From positions 1 through 38,685 of the forward strand of contig SKQS01000255.1 in NCBI GenBank assembly GCA_007118895.1: 38,685 nt of DNA, read 5' to 3'. The notes under the pieces are model-generated. The model was not told where the DNA came from. It searched no databases and saw only the letters and a program-made list of their open reading frames with translations. This stretch comes from Wenzhouxiangella sp. Its GTDB lineage: Bacteria; Pseudomonadota; Gammaproteobacteria; Xanthomonadales; Wenzhouxiangellaceae. Positions 24,557 through 32,285 of the stretch are shown piece after piece; within the stretch, counting starts at the first letter, position 1; each line of letters opens with the position of its first letter. A program made the translations under genes and the position numbers.

Positions 24557-25087
24557 TCAGCCGGCCAGGTAGTGATCCTTGAGCCGGACATAATTGGCCG
24601 CCGAATAGCGCAACATCTCAAGCTCTTGGGCAGTCAGCTCGCGTACCGGGCGGGCGGGCTGACCACGGTACAGCCAGCCCGAGTCCAGTCTCTTGCCGGG
24701 CGAGACCAGCGAGCCGGCGGCCAGCATTACGTCATTGCCAAGCTCGGCGCCATCGAGCACCTGCGCGCCCATGCCGATCAGGCAGCGATTGCCGATCGTG
24801 CAGGCATGCAGAATCGCTCCGTGTCCGACGGTGATGTCCTCACCCAGGATCAGTGGCAGTCCGCCGGGCGTGTAGCGGCCATCATGGGTAACGTGACAGA
24901 TCGTGCCATCCTGGATATTGGTGCGCGCACCGACCCGGATTTCGTTGACGTCGCCACGCAGCACGGTCTGCGGCCAGATCGAGACATCATCGGCCAGTTG
25001 CACCCGTCCGATGACCGTCGCCTGGGGGTCGATCCAAACCCGATCGCCGATCCGTGGTGAGTAGTCCAGAAAGTCACGCAGATTCAT
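24557..25087 (-). CDS. gamma-class carbonic anhydrase family protein (YrdA/CaiE-like)
   Basis: A 176-residue left-handed beta-helix protein. It begins MNLRDFLDYSPRIGDRVWID and has hexapeptide-repeat spacing throughout (VIGRVQLADDVSIWPQTVLR). Metal-binding histidines are visible in TICHVTHDGRY and VGHGAILHACTIG, as in the gamma-CA/YrdA family, which forms trimers with Zn or Co at the interface. Many members lack measurable carbonic anhydrase activity. It is divergent from argS across an unusual AT-rich intergenic region. No strong Shine-Dalgarno precedes the ATG. Confidence 0.93.
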   Translation of the reverse strand: MNLRDFLDYSPRIGDRVWIDPQATVIGRVQLADDVSIWPQTVLRGDVNEIRVGARTNIQDGTICHVTHDGRYTPGGLPLILGEDITVGHGAILHACTIGNRCLIGMGAQVLDGAELGNDVMLAAGSLVSPGKRLDSGWLYRGQPARPVRELTAQELEMLRYSAANYVRLKDHYLAG

Positions 25088-25111
25088 GTTGACAACACCA
25101 TCCGAAATATC

Positions 25112-25322
25112 TTATGCACATTGTCACGATCAAGAAAAAAACAGCCACTTGCCGCACAAAGCTTTCGTGATTTCGACAGAAAAGCCATATAAATATATGA
25201 ATTCATTATTTTTTATTGAATGTAAACTTTTTGACCAAAGTGCTGACAAGTCCCATTGCTACGGCTACCAGAGATGCCTGCAGCGATTTTTCCCCAAGCT
25301 TATCCACAGCCTGTGTGGATAA
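25112..25322. other. AT-rich region with three DnaA-like boxes
   Basis: Two consensus DnaA boxes face each other: TTATCCACA (25300-25308) and TGTGGATAA (25314-25322), 5 bp apart. A third, TTATGCACA (25112-25120), has one mismatch. Between lies a strongly AT-rich core (about 25165-25250) with a perfect CATATA-AA-TATATG repeat (25186-25199), the palindrome ATGAATTCAT (25197-25206) and A/T runs. The form is that of a DNA-unwinding element next to DnaA sites. It could be a replication origin, a DnaA-titrating or reactivating site, or DnaA control of argS. The usual oriC neighbours (dnaA, dnaN, gidA) are absent. The paired boxes could also form an RNA hairpin. Confidence 0.5.
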
Positions 25323-25330
25323 CGTCGCCT

Positions 25331-25359
25331 CTGACAGCAACCCGGCGGGTCGCTACAAT
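25331..25359 (+). promoter_or_regulatory. sigma70 promoter of argS
   Basis: CTGACA (25331-25336), a 17-bp spacer and TACAAT (25354-25359) match the housekeeping consensus well. The predicted start is near 25366, giving a leader of about 23 bases before the argS ATG. The DnaA boxes end 8 bp upstream of the -35 element. Confidence 0.65.
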
Positions 25360-25388
25360 AGCATCCTTTTTCAAGCAACCGGCACGAC

Positions 25389-27149
25389 ATGCGCGCCCAC
25401 ATCACCGAAATGGTTCACCAGGCGCTGGGCTACCTCAAGCGCGACGGTGAACTGCCATCCGATCTGGACCCCGTGCTTACGGTAGAGCACACTCGTGATC
25501 CTGCCCACGGTGACTATGCCTGCAACATTGCCATGGTGCTGGCGCGCCCGCTCAAGCGCAAGCCGCGCGAGCTGGCCGAGCTGATCGTCCGGCGCCTGCC
25601 CGAATCTAGGCGCGTGGCGCGCGTCGAAGTTGCCGGCCCAGGTTTTCTGAACTTTCATGCCAGCCCGCATCATCTTCGCATGGTGGTGCGCGAAATCCTT
25701 GACGAAGGCCAGCGTTTCGGTCAGCAGCCGGTCGGCAGCCGGCCACCGGTCCTGCTGGAATATGTCAGCGCCAACCCCACCGGACCGCTGCACGTCGGCC
25801 ATGGCCGCGGTGCTGCCTACGGGGCCAGTCTGGCCAGCCTGCTGGAAGCTGCCGGTCACCCGGTCCAGCGCGAGTACTATGTCAACGACTTCGGGCGCCA
25901 GATGGACATCCTGGCCGTTTCGGTCTGGCTGCGCTACCTTGAGCTGTGCGGGGAGACAGTCCGGTTTCCCGACAATGGTTACCGCGGCGAGTACATCATC
26001 GAAATCGCGCGAGCGGTGCGCGCCCGCCACGGCGACGACATGCGCCATGGCCGGGTCGCGGTAGAGGAAGACCTGCCAGCCGACGGAGAGCACGGTGGCG
26101 ACCAGGAACAGCACATCGATGCCCTGATCGACCGGGCCCGCCAGCTGCTGGGCGAGCAGGGTTACCAGGCCTGTTTTGCCGCCGCGCTGGATATCATGGT
26201 CGAAGACATCCGCACCGACCTGGCCGAGTTCGGTGTCGAGTTCGATCGATGGTTCTCGGAACGACAGCTGACCGAATCCGGTCGTATCGAAGCCGCACTG
26301 AAGCGACTCGACTCGGCCGGCTGGCTGTACCGCAAGGATGGGGCTCTGTGGTTCAAGGCCACCGAACTGGGCGATGACAAGGACCGGGTGGTCGTTCGCG
26401 AAAACGGTCGCAGCACCTACTTTGCCTCCGATCTTGCCTACCTGCTCGACAAGCTGGATCGCTGCTCCGGGACCTCGCTGTACATCTTTGGCGCCGACCA
26501 CCATGGCTACGTGCCGCGTCTGAAGGCCGCCGCGCGCGGGCTCGGTGAGGATCCCGACCGGCTGGATTTCCAGCTGGTGCAGTTCGCCGTCCTGTACCGC
26601 GGCGGCGAGAAGGTCCAGATGTCAACCCGCAGCGGCCAGTTCATCACCCTGCGGGAGTTGCGCGAGGAAGTCGGCAATGATGCCGCTCGCTACTTCTATG
26701 TCATGCGCTCGCATGAACAGCATCTGGATTTCGATCTCGACCTAGCCAAGTCACGCGCCAACGAAAACCCGGTCTATTACATTCAATATGCCCATGCCCG
26801 CATCCACAGCGTGTTCAGACAGCTTGAGGAACGCGGGCTTCGCCACAACCAGGCGATCGGCGAGGCCGCCCTCGGACTGCTGGAGTCCGAGCACGAACAG
26901 TCGCTGTTGCGCGAGCTCGCCCGCTACCCCGAGCTGATCGAGTCGGCTGCCGATGCCCGCGCGCCGCACCGCATCGCACACTATCTCCACTCGCTGGCAG
27001 CGCAGTTCCATGCTTACTACAATGCCAGCGTGTTCCTGGTGGATGATGACGACTTGCGCAACGCCAGATTAAACCTGGTCGGCGCCGTTGGCCAGGTGCT
27101 GGCCAATGGACTGACGCTGATCGGCGTCGGCGCCCCGGAGAAGATGTGA
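25389..27149 (+). CDS. argS: arginine--tRNA ligase
   Basis: Cytoplasmic class I aminoacyl-tRNA synthetase that charges tRNA-Arg. The 586-residue length is normal. The N-terminal additional domain is followed by the ATP-binding loop SANPTGPLHVGHGRG (HVGH at 135-138) and EYYVNDFGRQMD. The position of KMSKS reads VQMSTRSG (M411-R414), the variant usual in many ArgRS enzymes. NENPVYYIQYAHARI and a C-terminal helical anticodon-binding domain complete the protein. It has a good sigma70 promoter, and its stop overlaps the GTG start of the SPOR gene. Confidence 0.98.
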   Translation: MRAHITEMVHQALGYLKRDGELPSDLDPVLTVEHTRDPAHGDYACNIAMVLARPLKRKPRELAELIVRRLPESRRVARVEVAGPGFLNFHASPHHLRMVVREILDEGQRFGQQPVGSRPPVLLEYVSANPTGPLHVGHGRGAAYGASLASLLEAAGHPVQREYYVNDFGRQMDILAVSVWLRYLELCGETVRFPDNGYRGEYIIEIARAVRARHGDDMRHGRVAVEEDLPADGEHGGDQEQHIDALIDRARQLLGEQGYQACFAAALDIMVEDIRTDLAEFGVEFDRWFSERQLTESGRIEAALKRLDSAGWLYRKDGALWFKATELGDDKDRVVVRENGRSTYFASDLAYLLDKLDRCSGTSLYIFGADHHGYVPRLKAAARGLGEDPDRLDFQLVQFAVLYRGGEKVQMSTRSGQFITLRELREEVGNDAARYFYVMRSHEQHLDFDLDLAKSRANENPVYYIQYAHARIHSVFRQLEERGLRHNQAIGEAALGLLESEHEQSLLRELARYPELIESAADARAPHRIAHYLHSLAAQFHAYYNASVFLVDDDDLRNARLNLVGAVGQVLANGLTLIGVGAPEKM

Positions 27150-27685
27150 GCCGGCGTCAGGCGCGACGAGGCCAGCGCCCCGGCGGAGGCCCGGCGTGGT
27201 TCATGGCCGGCCTGGTGTGCGGCCTGGGCCTGGCCGCCGTGGCCTGGGTCGGCGGTTATCTGCCGCGCCACGACCCTGCCCAGCCGGGCACGCCCAGCGG
27301 CCGTGACGAACCACCGATTGCCGAGACCGAGGAACCGGTACGCGGTCGGCAGTTCGACTTCTTTACCGTGTTACCGGAAATCGAGGTCGTGGTTCCGCGC
27401 CAGGAAATCGAGGAGCGTGCGCGCGAACGCACCGAGACCGCCGAACGTCGCGGGCCCTACGTACTCCAGGTCGGCTCTTTTCGTGCCGCAGGCGACGCCG
27501 AAGCGCTGCGCGCCCAGCTGGCCCTGCTCGGGGTCGTGGCCCAGGTCCACCAGGTCACCGTCAACGACGCTACCTGGCATCGGGTTCGGGTCGGACCGTT
27601 CGACAACGCCAGGGAAGCCGACGGCACCCGTCGACGACTGCAGGACAATGGCTACGAGACCATGGTGCTGAGCAGTGGCGGCTGA
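27146..27685 (+). CDS. SPOR-domain membrane protein (FtsN-like)
   Basis: A 179-residue bitopic protein: a short basic cytoplasmic end, one helix (about 18-39, WFMAGLVCGLGLAAVAWVGG), a Pro/Glu-rich periplasmic linker and a C-terminal SPOR domain (about 103-178; YVLQVGSFRAAGDAEALRAQ then WHRVRVGPFDN). SPOR domains bind glycan strands stripped of stem peptides at the division septum. The protein is short for FtsN, but a SPOR gene directly after argS is a common arrangement in this group. The GTG start overlaps the argS stop by 4 bases. Confidence 0.9.
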   Translation: MSRRQARRGQRPGGGPAWFMAGLVCGLGLAAVAWVGGYLPRHDPAQPGTPSGRDEPPIAETEEPVRGRQFDFFTVLPEIEVVVPRQEIEERARERTETAERRGPYVLQVGSFRAAGDAEALRAQLALLGVVAQVHQVTVNDATWHRVRVGPFDNAREADGTRRRLQDNGYETMVLSSGG

Positions 27686-27718
27686 ATCGCGCCCCATCAG
27701 TACATCCCGTCTCGAATC

Positions 27719-28858
27719 GTGAATACCACGGGCGGAACGGTCTGCGGACTGGTTCTGCCCGGTGGCGGGGCGCGCGGCGCCTACCAGGTCGGGGTACTCA
27801 AGGCGATTGCAGAATTTGCACCGGCCCTGCATCCCGGTCCGGCCAGCCCGTTTCCGGTGATCACCGGGGTTTCGGCCGGCGCGATCAATGCCGCGGTGCT
27901 GGCCAGCCACGCCGACGAGTTCGCACGCGGTGTGCGCCGGCTGGAAAGATTCTGGGGCGGGCTGCGCTGTCACCAGGTCTATCGCACCGGCTGGGGACAC
28001 AACATGGCCACCGGACTGCACTGGCTTGCCGCGATGACGCTGGGCGGACTGGGCGTCAGCAACCCGCGGGCACTGCTGGACAACCAGCCCCTGGGCCGGT
28101 TGCTGGCCGAGCAGACCCGGCTTGAACGCATTCCCGAGGTGATTGCCGGCGGCCATCTGCAGGCTGTGGCGGTCACCACCTCCGGCTACAGCTCGGCCGC
28201 CGCGATCAGCTTTTTCGATGCGGCCGACAATATCAGCCGCTGGACCCGGACCCGCCGGCGCGGCCGCAGAACCCGGCTGACGGTTGATCACCTGCTGGCC
28301 TCGGCTGCCCTGCCGCTGATCTTTCCTGCCCGCCGCATCGGGCACGAGTTTCACGGCGACGGCGGCCTGCGCATGACCGCGCCGCTGAGCCCGGCGATCC
28401 GCCTCGGCGCCGACCGGCTGGTCATCATCGGCACCCGCGACGAGGTGCCCGACCCGGAGCCTGTCGTCGATGTCGACTATCCCAGTCTTGGCGATCTCGG
28501 CGGCTACCTGCTGGATGTGATCTTCATGGACCATCTGCAGGCCGATATCGAGCGCCTGGAACGGCTCAACCGCCTGCTCGGCGACTCACCGTCGCCGGAC
28601 AGCCGGCTCAAGCCGATTCGCAGCCTGGTCATTCGGCCGAGCCAGGACCTGCGCGAAATCTCCGACCGCCATCGCCACCGCGTGCCGGCCAGCGTGCGCG
28701 CACTGTTTCGCGGGGTCGGCGCCTGGGGGCCCGGGCGCCTGCCCAGTTACCTGCTGTTCGAGGCCGAGTTCACCCGCGAGCTGATCGAGCTGGGCTATCG
28801 CGACGGAATGGCCGCCGCCGAGCGTTTCGAGCGCCTGATCAGCACCAAGGCAGATTGA
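27719..28858 (+). CDS. patatin-like phospholipase
   Basis: A 379-residue protein of the patatin family. It has the oxyanion glycine loop LPGGGARGAYQVGVL (13-27), the nucleophile elbow GVSAG (50-54, Ser52) and the catalytic Asp in GDGGLR (Asp214). Both dyad residues are intact, so it is expected to hydrolyse acyl esters. No signal peptide or membrane helix is visible, so it probably works in the cytoplasm or at the inner membrane. It starts with GTG 27719, which has only a weak ribosome binding site. Confidence 0.92.
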   Translation: MNTTGGTVCGLVLPGGGARGAYQVGVLKAIAEFAPALHPGPASPFPVITGVSAGAINAAVLASHADEFARGVRRLERFWGGLRCHQVYRTGWGHNMATGLHWLAAMTLGGLGVSNPRALLDNQPLGRLLAEQTRLERIPEVIAGGHLQAVAVTTSGYSSAAAISFFDAADNISRWTRTRRRGRRTRLTVDHLLASAALPLIFPARRIGHEFHGDGGLRMTAPLSPAIRLGADRLVIIGTRDEVPDPEPVVDVDYPSLGDLGGYLLDVIFMDHLQADIERLERLNRLLGDSPSPDSRLKPIRSLVIRPSQDLREISDRHRHRVPASVRALFRGVGAWGPGRLPSYLLFEAEFTRELIELGYRDGMAAAERFERLISTKAD

Positions 28859-28883
28859 CCCGACCAGCCTTGCATCGGGCCGC

Positions 28884-30209
28884 CTATTCCGGCGGCGGTT
28901 CTGACTCGAAGCCGTCGATGAAAATGATGTCGCTGGTCTCGCCTTCGAACATCAGAACCTGGCCGGACCCGCGCACGACGTAGACATTGCCCTCTTCATC
29001 CTCGCCGAAACTGGTCAGATTGCCGAAACCGCCGGACAACTGACCGAACAGCTCGGACGACCACTCCCCCGGCGAAGTCTCGCTGGCGAACCAGATACGC
29101 CCGCTGCAATAGTCACCGTAAATGTAGTAGCCCTGCAGCGAAATGACCGGCCCACGGTAGCGAAAACCACCGGTTACCGCACATTCGCCGACGCCGGAAA
29201 TGTTGTACTCGAGAACAGGGAAAGCATGGGAAAGCCCACACTGGGTTGGCGGCGTGGTCGGCGGAAAGGTCCAGCTGGCCTCGCAGAGGTTCCAGCCGTA
29301 GTTCAGTCCGCCTGGGGTATCGAAAGGCTCGAAATTGATCTCCTCCCAGCGGTTCTGGCCAACATCGCCGATCCACATGTCCCCGGTCTGGCGGTCGAAA
29401 CTGAATCGCCAGGGATTGCGCAAGCCGTAGGACCAGACCTCTCCGCAGCGATTTGACTGACCGACATAGGGATTGTCGGCCGGAATGGCGTACTCGGCCG
29501 AACCGTCAGAATCAGCCGCGCACAGGTTGTTGCTGCCATCCGGCGTGGTGTTGTCAACGTCGATTCGCAGCATCTTGCCGAGCAGGGTAACCGTGGGATC
29601 ATTGCGGCAGCTGCCGCCGGTCTGGATCTGGCCCGGATCCAGCGTCTGGGACCGGTTGCAGGGATCGCCGCCACTGCCGCCATCGCCCATGCCGATATAC
29701 AGGTAACCGTCCGGCCCGAAATGAATATCGCCACCGTTGTGATTGCCGAAATCCTGCACGATCTCCATCACAACCCGCTCGCTGGCCGAATCGGCCACAT
29801 TCGGATCAACATCACTGACCTGGAACTCGGATATTCGGGAAAGCAGCGGGCTGGAGCTGCGGTTGTAATGCACGTAGAAGCGGCCGTTGCTTGCAAACTG
29901 GGGGTGAAAGGCCAGACCCAGCAGGCCGGCCTCGTTGGGACCACTGTTGACCTGCGCGGTGATGTTCAGGAATGGTGTGCCGAGCAGCTGGTCCTGCGCA
30001 TCAACAATCCGGATGACGCCGTCCTGCTCGACGACGAAGCGGCGGCCACTGCCGTCGCTGGCATGCCGCAACGCGATCGGCTGGGAAAAGGAAGCACCGC
30101 CCAGGGCCGGCTCCAGGGTGACATCAGGCGGAACTGCCTGGGCCGCGCTTGACGCGAACCAGGCCAGGACCATCCCCTTGATCCCCCGTGACAACCATTG
30201 GCAAACCAT
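28884..30209 (-). CDS. secreted GSDH-family (PQQ-dependent) sugar dehydrogenase with DGFES tail
   Basis: A 441-residue exported protein. The ATG at 30209 has GAGGT 6-7 bases upstream and begins a signal peptide ending near AQA (about 24). The rest is a six-bladed propeller of the glucose/sorbosone dehydrogenase family: SDGSGRRFVVEQDGVIRI, EAGLLGLAFHPQF, FGNHNGGDIHFGPDGYLYIG, GLRNPWRFSFDRQTGDMWIG and GGFRYRG. Family members bind PQQ and Ca2+ and oxidise sugars or other alcohols; the substrate here is unknown. The C-terminus ends IIFIDGFES then EPPPE, sharing a tail with the small protein encoded at 24098-24400. The tail lies beyond the propeller and is unlikely to be needed for catalysis. Confidence 0.9.
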   Translation of the reverse strand: MVCQWLSRGIKGMVLAWFASSAAQAVPPDVTLEPALGGASFSQPIALRHASDGSGRRFVVEQDGVIRIVDAQDQLLGTPFLNITAQVNSGPNEAGLLGLAFHPQFASNGRFYVHYNRSSSPLLSRISEFQVSDVDPNVADSASERVVMEIVQDFGNHNGGDIHFGPDGYLYIGMGDGGSGGDPCNRSQTLDPGQIQTGGSCRNDPTVTLLGKMLRIDVDNTTPDGSNNLCAADSDGSAEYAIPADNPYVGQSNRCGEVWSYGLRNPWRFSFDRQTGDMWIGDVGQNRWEEINFEPFDTPGGLNYGWNLCEASWTFPPTTPPTQCGLSHAFPVLEYNISGVGECAVTGGFRYRGPVISLQGYYIYGDYCSGRIWFASETSPGEWSSELFGQLSGGFGNLTSFGEDEEGNVYVVRGSGQVLMFEGETSDIIFIDGFESEPPPE

Positions 30210-30368
30210 ATCAATACCTCAAAAGTCGCTGGATCAGCCGTTCATTATTGCTCACTACCCTATCAGGCTGAATGTCGACTTGCCGTGCTCGGGCTCACAC
30301 TTTGCCAAGCGTGCAGTGTCCTCGCACTGTTGCCCCGAGTAGCCGGGCCATAAGGCAAAATAGGGAGG

Positions 30369-31895
30369 ATGAGACACCCCTGGCAGGTCGCTACTGGCCA
30401 TCCGGTCACCACCGCGGCCGCGGTTGAAATCCTCGAAAGCGGCGGCAATGCCGTCGATGCTGCGATTGCCGCGGCGCTGGCGGCCTGTGTTGCCGAACCG
30501 CTGCTGTGCTCGCTTGGCGGCGGTGGCTATGCCCTGATCGACCTGGGCCAGGGCGATCCCTGCCTGCTGGATTTCTTCACCCAGACACCGCGGGCGCGCC
30601 GTGCCGAAGACGCCGAGTTCTACCCCATCACCGGCAATTTCGGGACCGATACCCAGGAGTTTCATGTCGGCATGGGGTCGATGGCCACGCCGGGCGTGGT
30701 TGCCGGGCTGTTTGCCCTGCACCAGCGCCACGGAAGCTTGCCAATGAAAGCGTTGATAGGCCCGGCCTGCGCAGCAGCGCGCGATGGGGTGACGCTCAAC
30801 GACATTCAGGCCTATGCGCTGCAGATCCTCGAGCCGATTGTTCGATCAACGCCTGCCAGCGCCCGCCTGTTCGGCCTCGCTGACCAGCAAGCATCGCTGC
30901 CGGCTACCGGCGACCGGGTGGCCAATCCCGACTTTGCCGATTTCTGCGATCAGCTGGCTTGTCAGGGGCCGGACTGGTTCTATCGCGGCGAGATTGCCCA
31001 GGCGCTGGCGGCCGCATCGGCCGAGGACGGCGGCCATCTCGGGCTGGCCGACCTGGAAGCTTACCAGGCGTGCTGGCGAACGCCCATGAGCTGGCGCTAT
31101 CGCAATGCCACCCTGTGGTCCAATCCGCCGCCGGCCTTCGGTGGCATCATGGTGTCGCTGGCGACCCGGATGCTGGATGTCCAGCTGCCCGAACCAGCCC
31201 GCTTCGGCGATGAATCCCACCTCAAGGCGCTGTGCTCGGCGCTTGCCGAGGCCGAGCGCCTTCGCCGCCAGCTCGAATGCAGCGAAAACCTGCTCTCGAC
31301 CGCGCAGCTGACCTCGGCCTATCGTCAGCTGCCCGATCCCCGGCTGGTGGCCAGTCGGGGTACAACCCACATCAGCGTATTTGACAGCAAGGATCAGGCC
31401 GTGGCTCTGACCCTTTCCAACGGCGAGGGGTCGGGATTCGTGTTGCCCGGCACCGGGGTCATGCTCAACAACATGCTGGGCGAGGAGGACCTGCACGCCC
31501 ACGGATTCGAGCGATGGCCGACCAATCGGCGCATGGCCTCGATGATGGCCCCGACCATGATGCGCCAGGGTGAGCGCCAGGTCATGCTGGGCAGCGGCGG
31601 CTCCAACCGCATCCGTTCGGCACTGACCCAGGTGATCAGCAACCTGGTCGACTTCGATATGAGCCTGGCCGAGGCCATTCATGCCCCTCGACTGCACCTG
31701 GAAAACGCCCGCCTGGCGATCGAAGTGCCCCCCGAGGGCTGGCCAGACGACACGCCACGCGAGCTCGCCGAAGCATTCGATCAAGCCTGCCTGTGGCCGG
31801 AGCGCAACATATATTTTGGCGGCGTGCATGCTGCCAGTCGATCGGCAGCGGCCGCCGATCCGCGTCGGGGCGGAGCCGCCCGCTCCGGCCAGTAG
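30369..31895 (+). CDS. gamma-glutamyltransferase-family N-terminal nucleophile hydrolase
   Basis: A 508-residue protein of the GGT family, made as a precursor that cuts itself before a Thr. The likely cleavage and nucleophile site is T332 in RGTTHISVFD. SNGEGSGFVLPGTG, MLNNML and LGSGGSNRIR follow as in the small subunit. There is no signal peptide, unlike the periplasmic E. coli enzyme. The Arg of the E. coli DFREMAP motif that binds the glutamyl carboxylate is replaced: here the site reads DFFTQTP. This belongs to a divergent subgroup that carries DFF(V/T)QTP, so true gamma-glutamyl transfer is uncertain and a related amide hydrolysis is possible. It is divergent from the GSDH gene; a GGGAGG at about 30362 precedes the ATG closely. 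Confidence 0.85.
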   Translation: MRHPWQVATGHPVTTAAAVEILESGGNAVDAAIAAALAACVAEPLLCSLGGGGYALIDLGQGDPCLLDFFTQTPRARRAEDAEFYPITGNFGTDTQEFHVGMGSMATPGVVAGLFALHQRHGSLPMKALIGPACAAARDGVTLNDIQAYALQILEPIVRSTPASARLFGLADQQASLPATGDRVANPDFADFCDQLACQGPDWFYRGEIAQALAAASAEDGGHLGLADLEAYQACWRTPMSWRYRNATLWSNPPPAFGGIMVSLATRMLDVQLPEPARFGDESHLKALCSALAEAERLRRQLECSENLLSTAQLTSAYRQLPDPRLVASRGTTHISVFDSKDQAVALTLSNGEGSGFVLPGTGVMLNNMLGEEDLHAHGFERWPTNRRMASMMAPTMMRQGERQVMLGSGGSNRIRSALTQVISNLVDFDMSLAEAIHAPRLHLENARLAIEVPPEGWPDDTPRELAEAFDQACLWPERNIYFGGVHAASRSAAAADPRRGGAARSGQ

Positions 31896-31927
31896 CGTGC
31901 GGTCCATCACACAGTAATTTGTTGAAA

Positions 31928-31955
31928 TTTTCACCCCCAGGTTGCAGTCTATAGT
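31928..31955 (+). promoter_or_regulatory. candidate promoter of the small lipoprotein gene
   Basis: TTTTCA (31928-31933), a 16-bp spacer and TATAGT (31950-31955). The predicted start is near 31962, 34 bases before the ATG at 31996. Confidence 0.4.
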
Positions 31956-31995
31956 TGAGGGATGGATTTTTTCCTCTCATCTCATGGAGGCCATC

Positions 31996-32256
31996 ATGAA
32001 AAAACTGATTGCATCGATCACGACAGTGGGTTTTGTCATTGCCCTGTCCGGTTGCGCCACCACCAGCGAGCCGAGCCAGGATCGCAACGTCAATACGCAG
32101 TACGTTCACGCCGTCAACGAGACCGCCCGTCGCGGCGGGGTGCGGGTAATCTGGGTCAATCCACCGCCGCCGCGCAAGAGCTCGGAAGAAGGTGGTCAGA
32201 CCCTGCAATTCCAGCAGACCATCTCGTCTGACCGCGACGAAATCGAAATTCGCTGA
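31996..32256 (+). CDS. small lipoprotein
   Basis: An 86-residue protein starting at ATG 31996 with GGAGG 5 bases upstream. The signal peptide MKKLIASITTVGFVIALSGC ends in a lipobox, with Cys20 as the lipidated residue. The mature part is short and polar, including VRVIWVNPPPPRKS and an acidic/Gln-rich end. It resembles short outer-membrane lipoproteins of unknown role. It stands alone with its own promoter and is convergent with priA. Confidence 0.85.
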   Translation: MKKLIASITTVGFVIALSGCATTSEPSQDRNVNTQYVHAVNETARRGGVRVIWVNPPPPRKSSEEGGQTLQFQQTISSDRDEIEIR

Positions 32257-32285
32257 CGTTCGAAACCGGTCGGCGGTCGGGGGGC

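Noticed and set aside
25086-25322. 78-codon plus-strand frame across the AT-rich gap
   Set aside because: Covers DnaA-like boxes and palindromes, has no Shine-Dalgarno and odd Cys/His/Lys composition; a chance frame in AT-rich DNA.
25371-26504. 377-codon minus-strand frame
   Set aside because: Antisense to argS, which carries all class I synthetase motifs.
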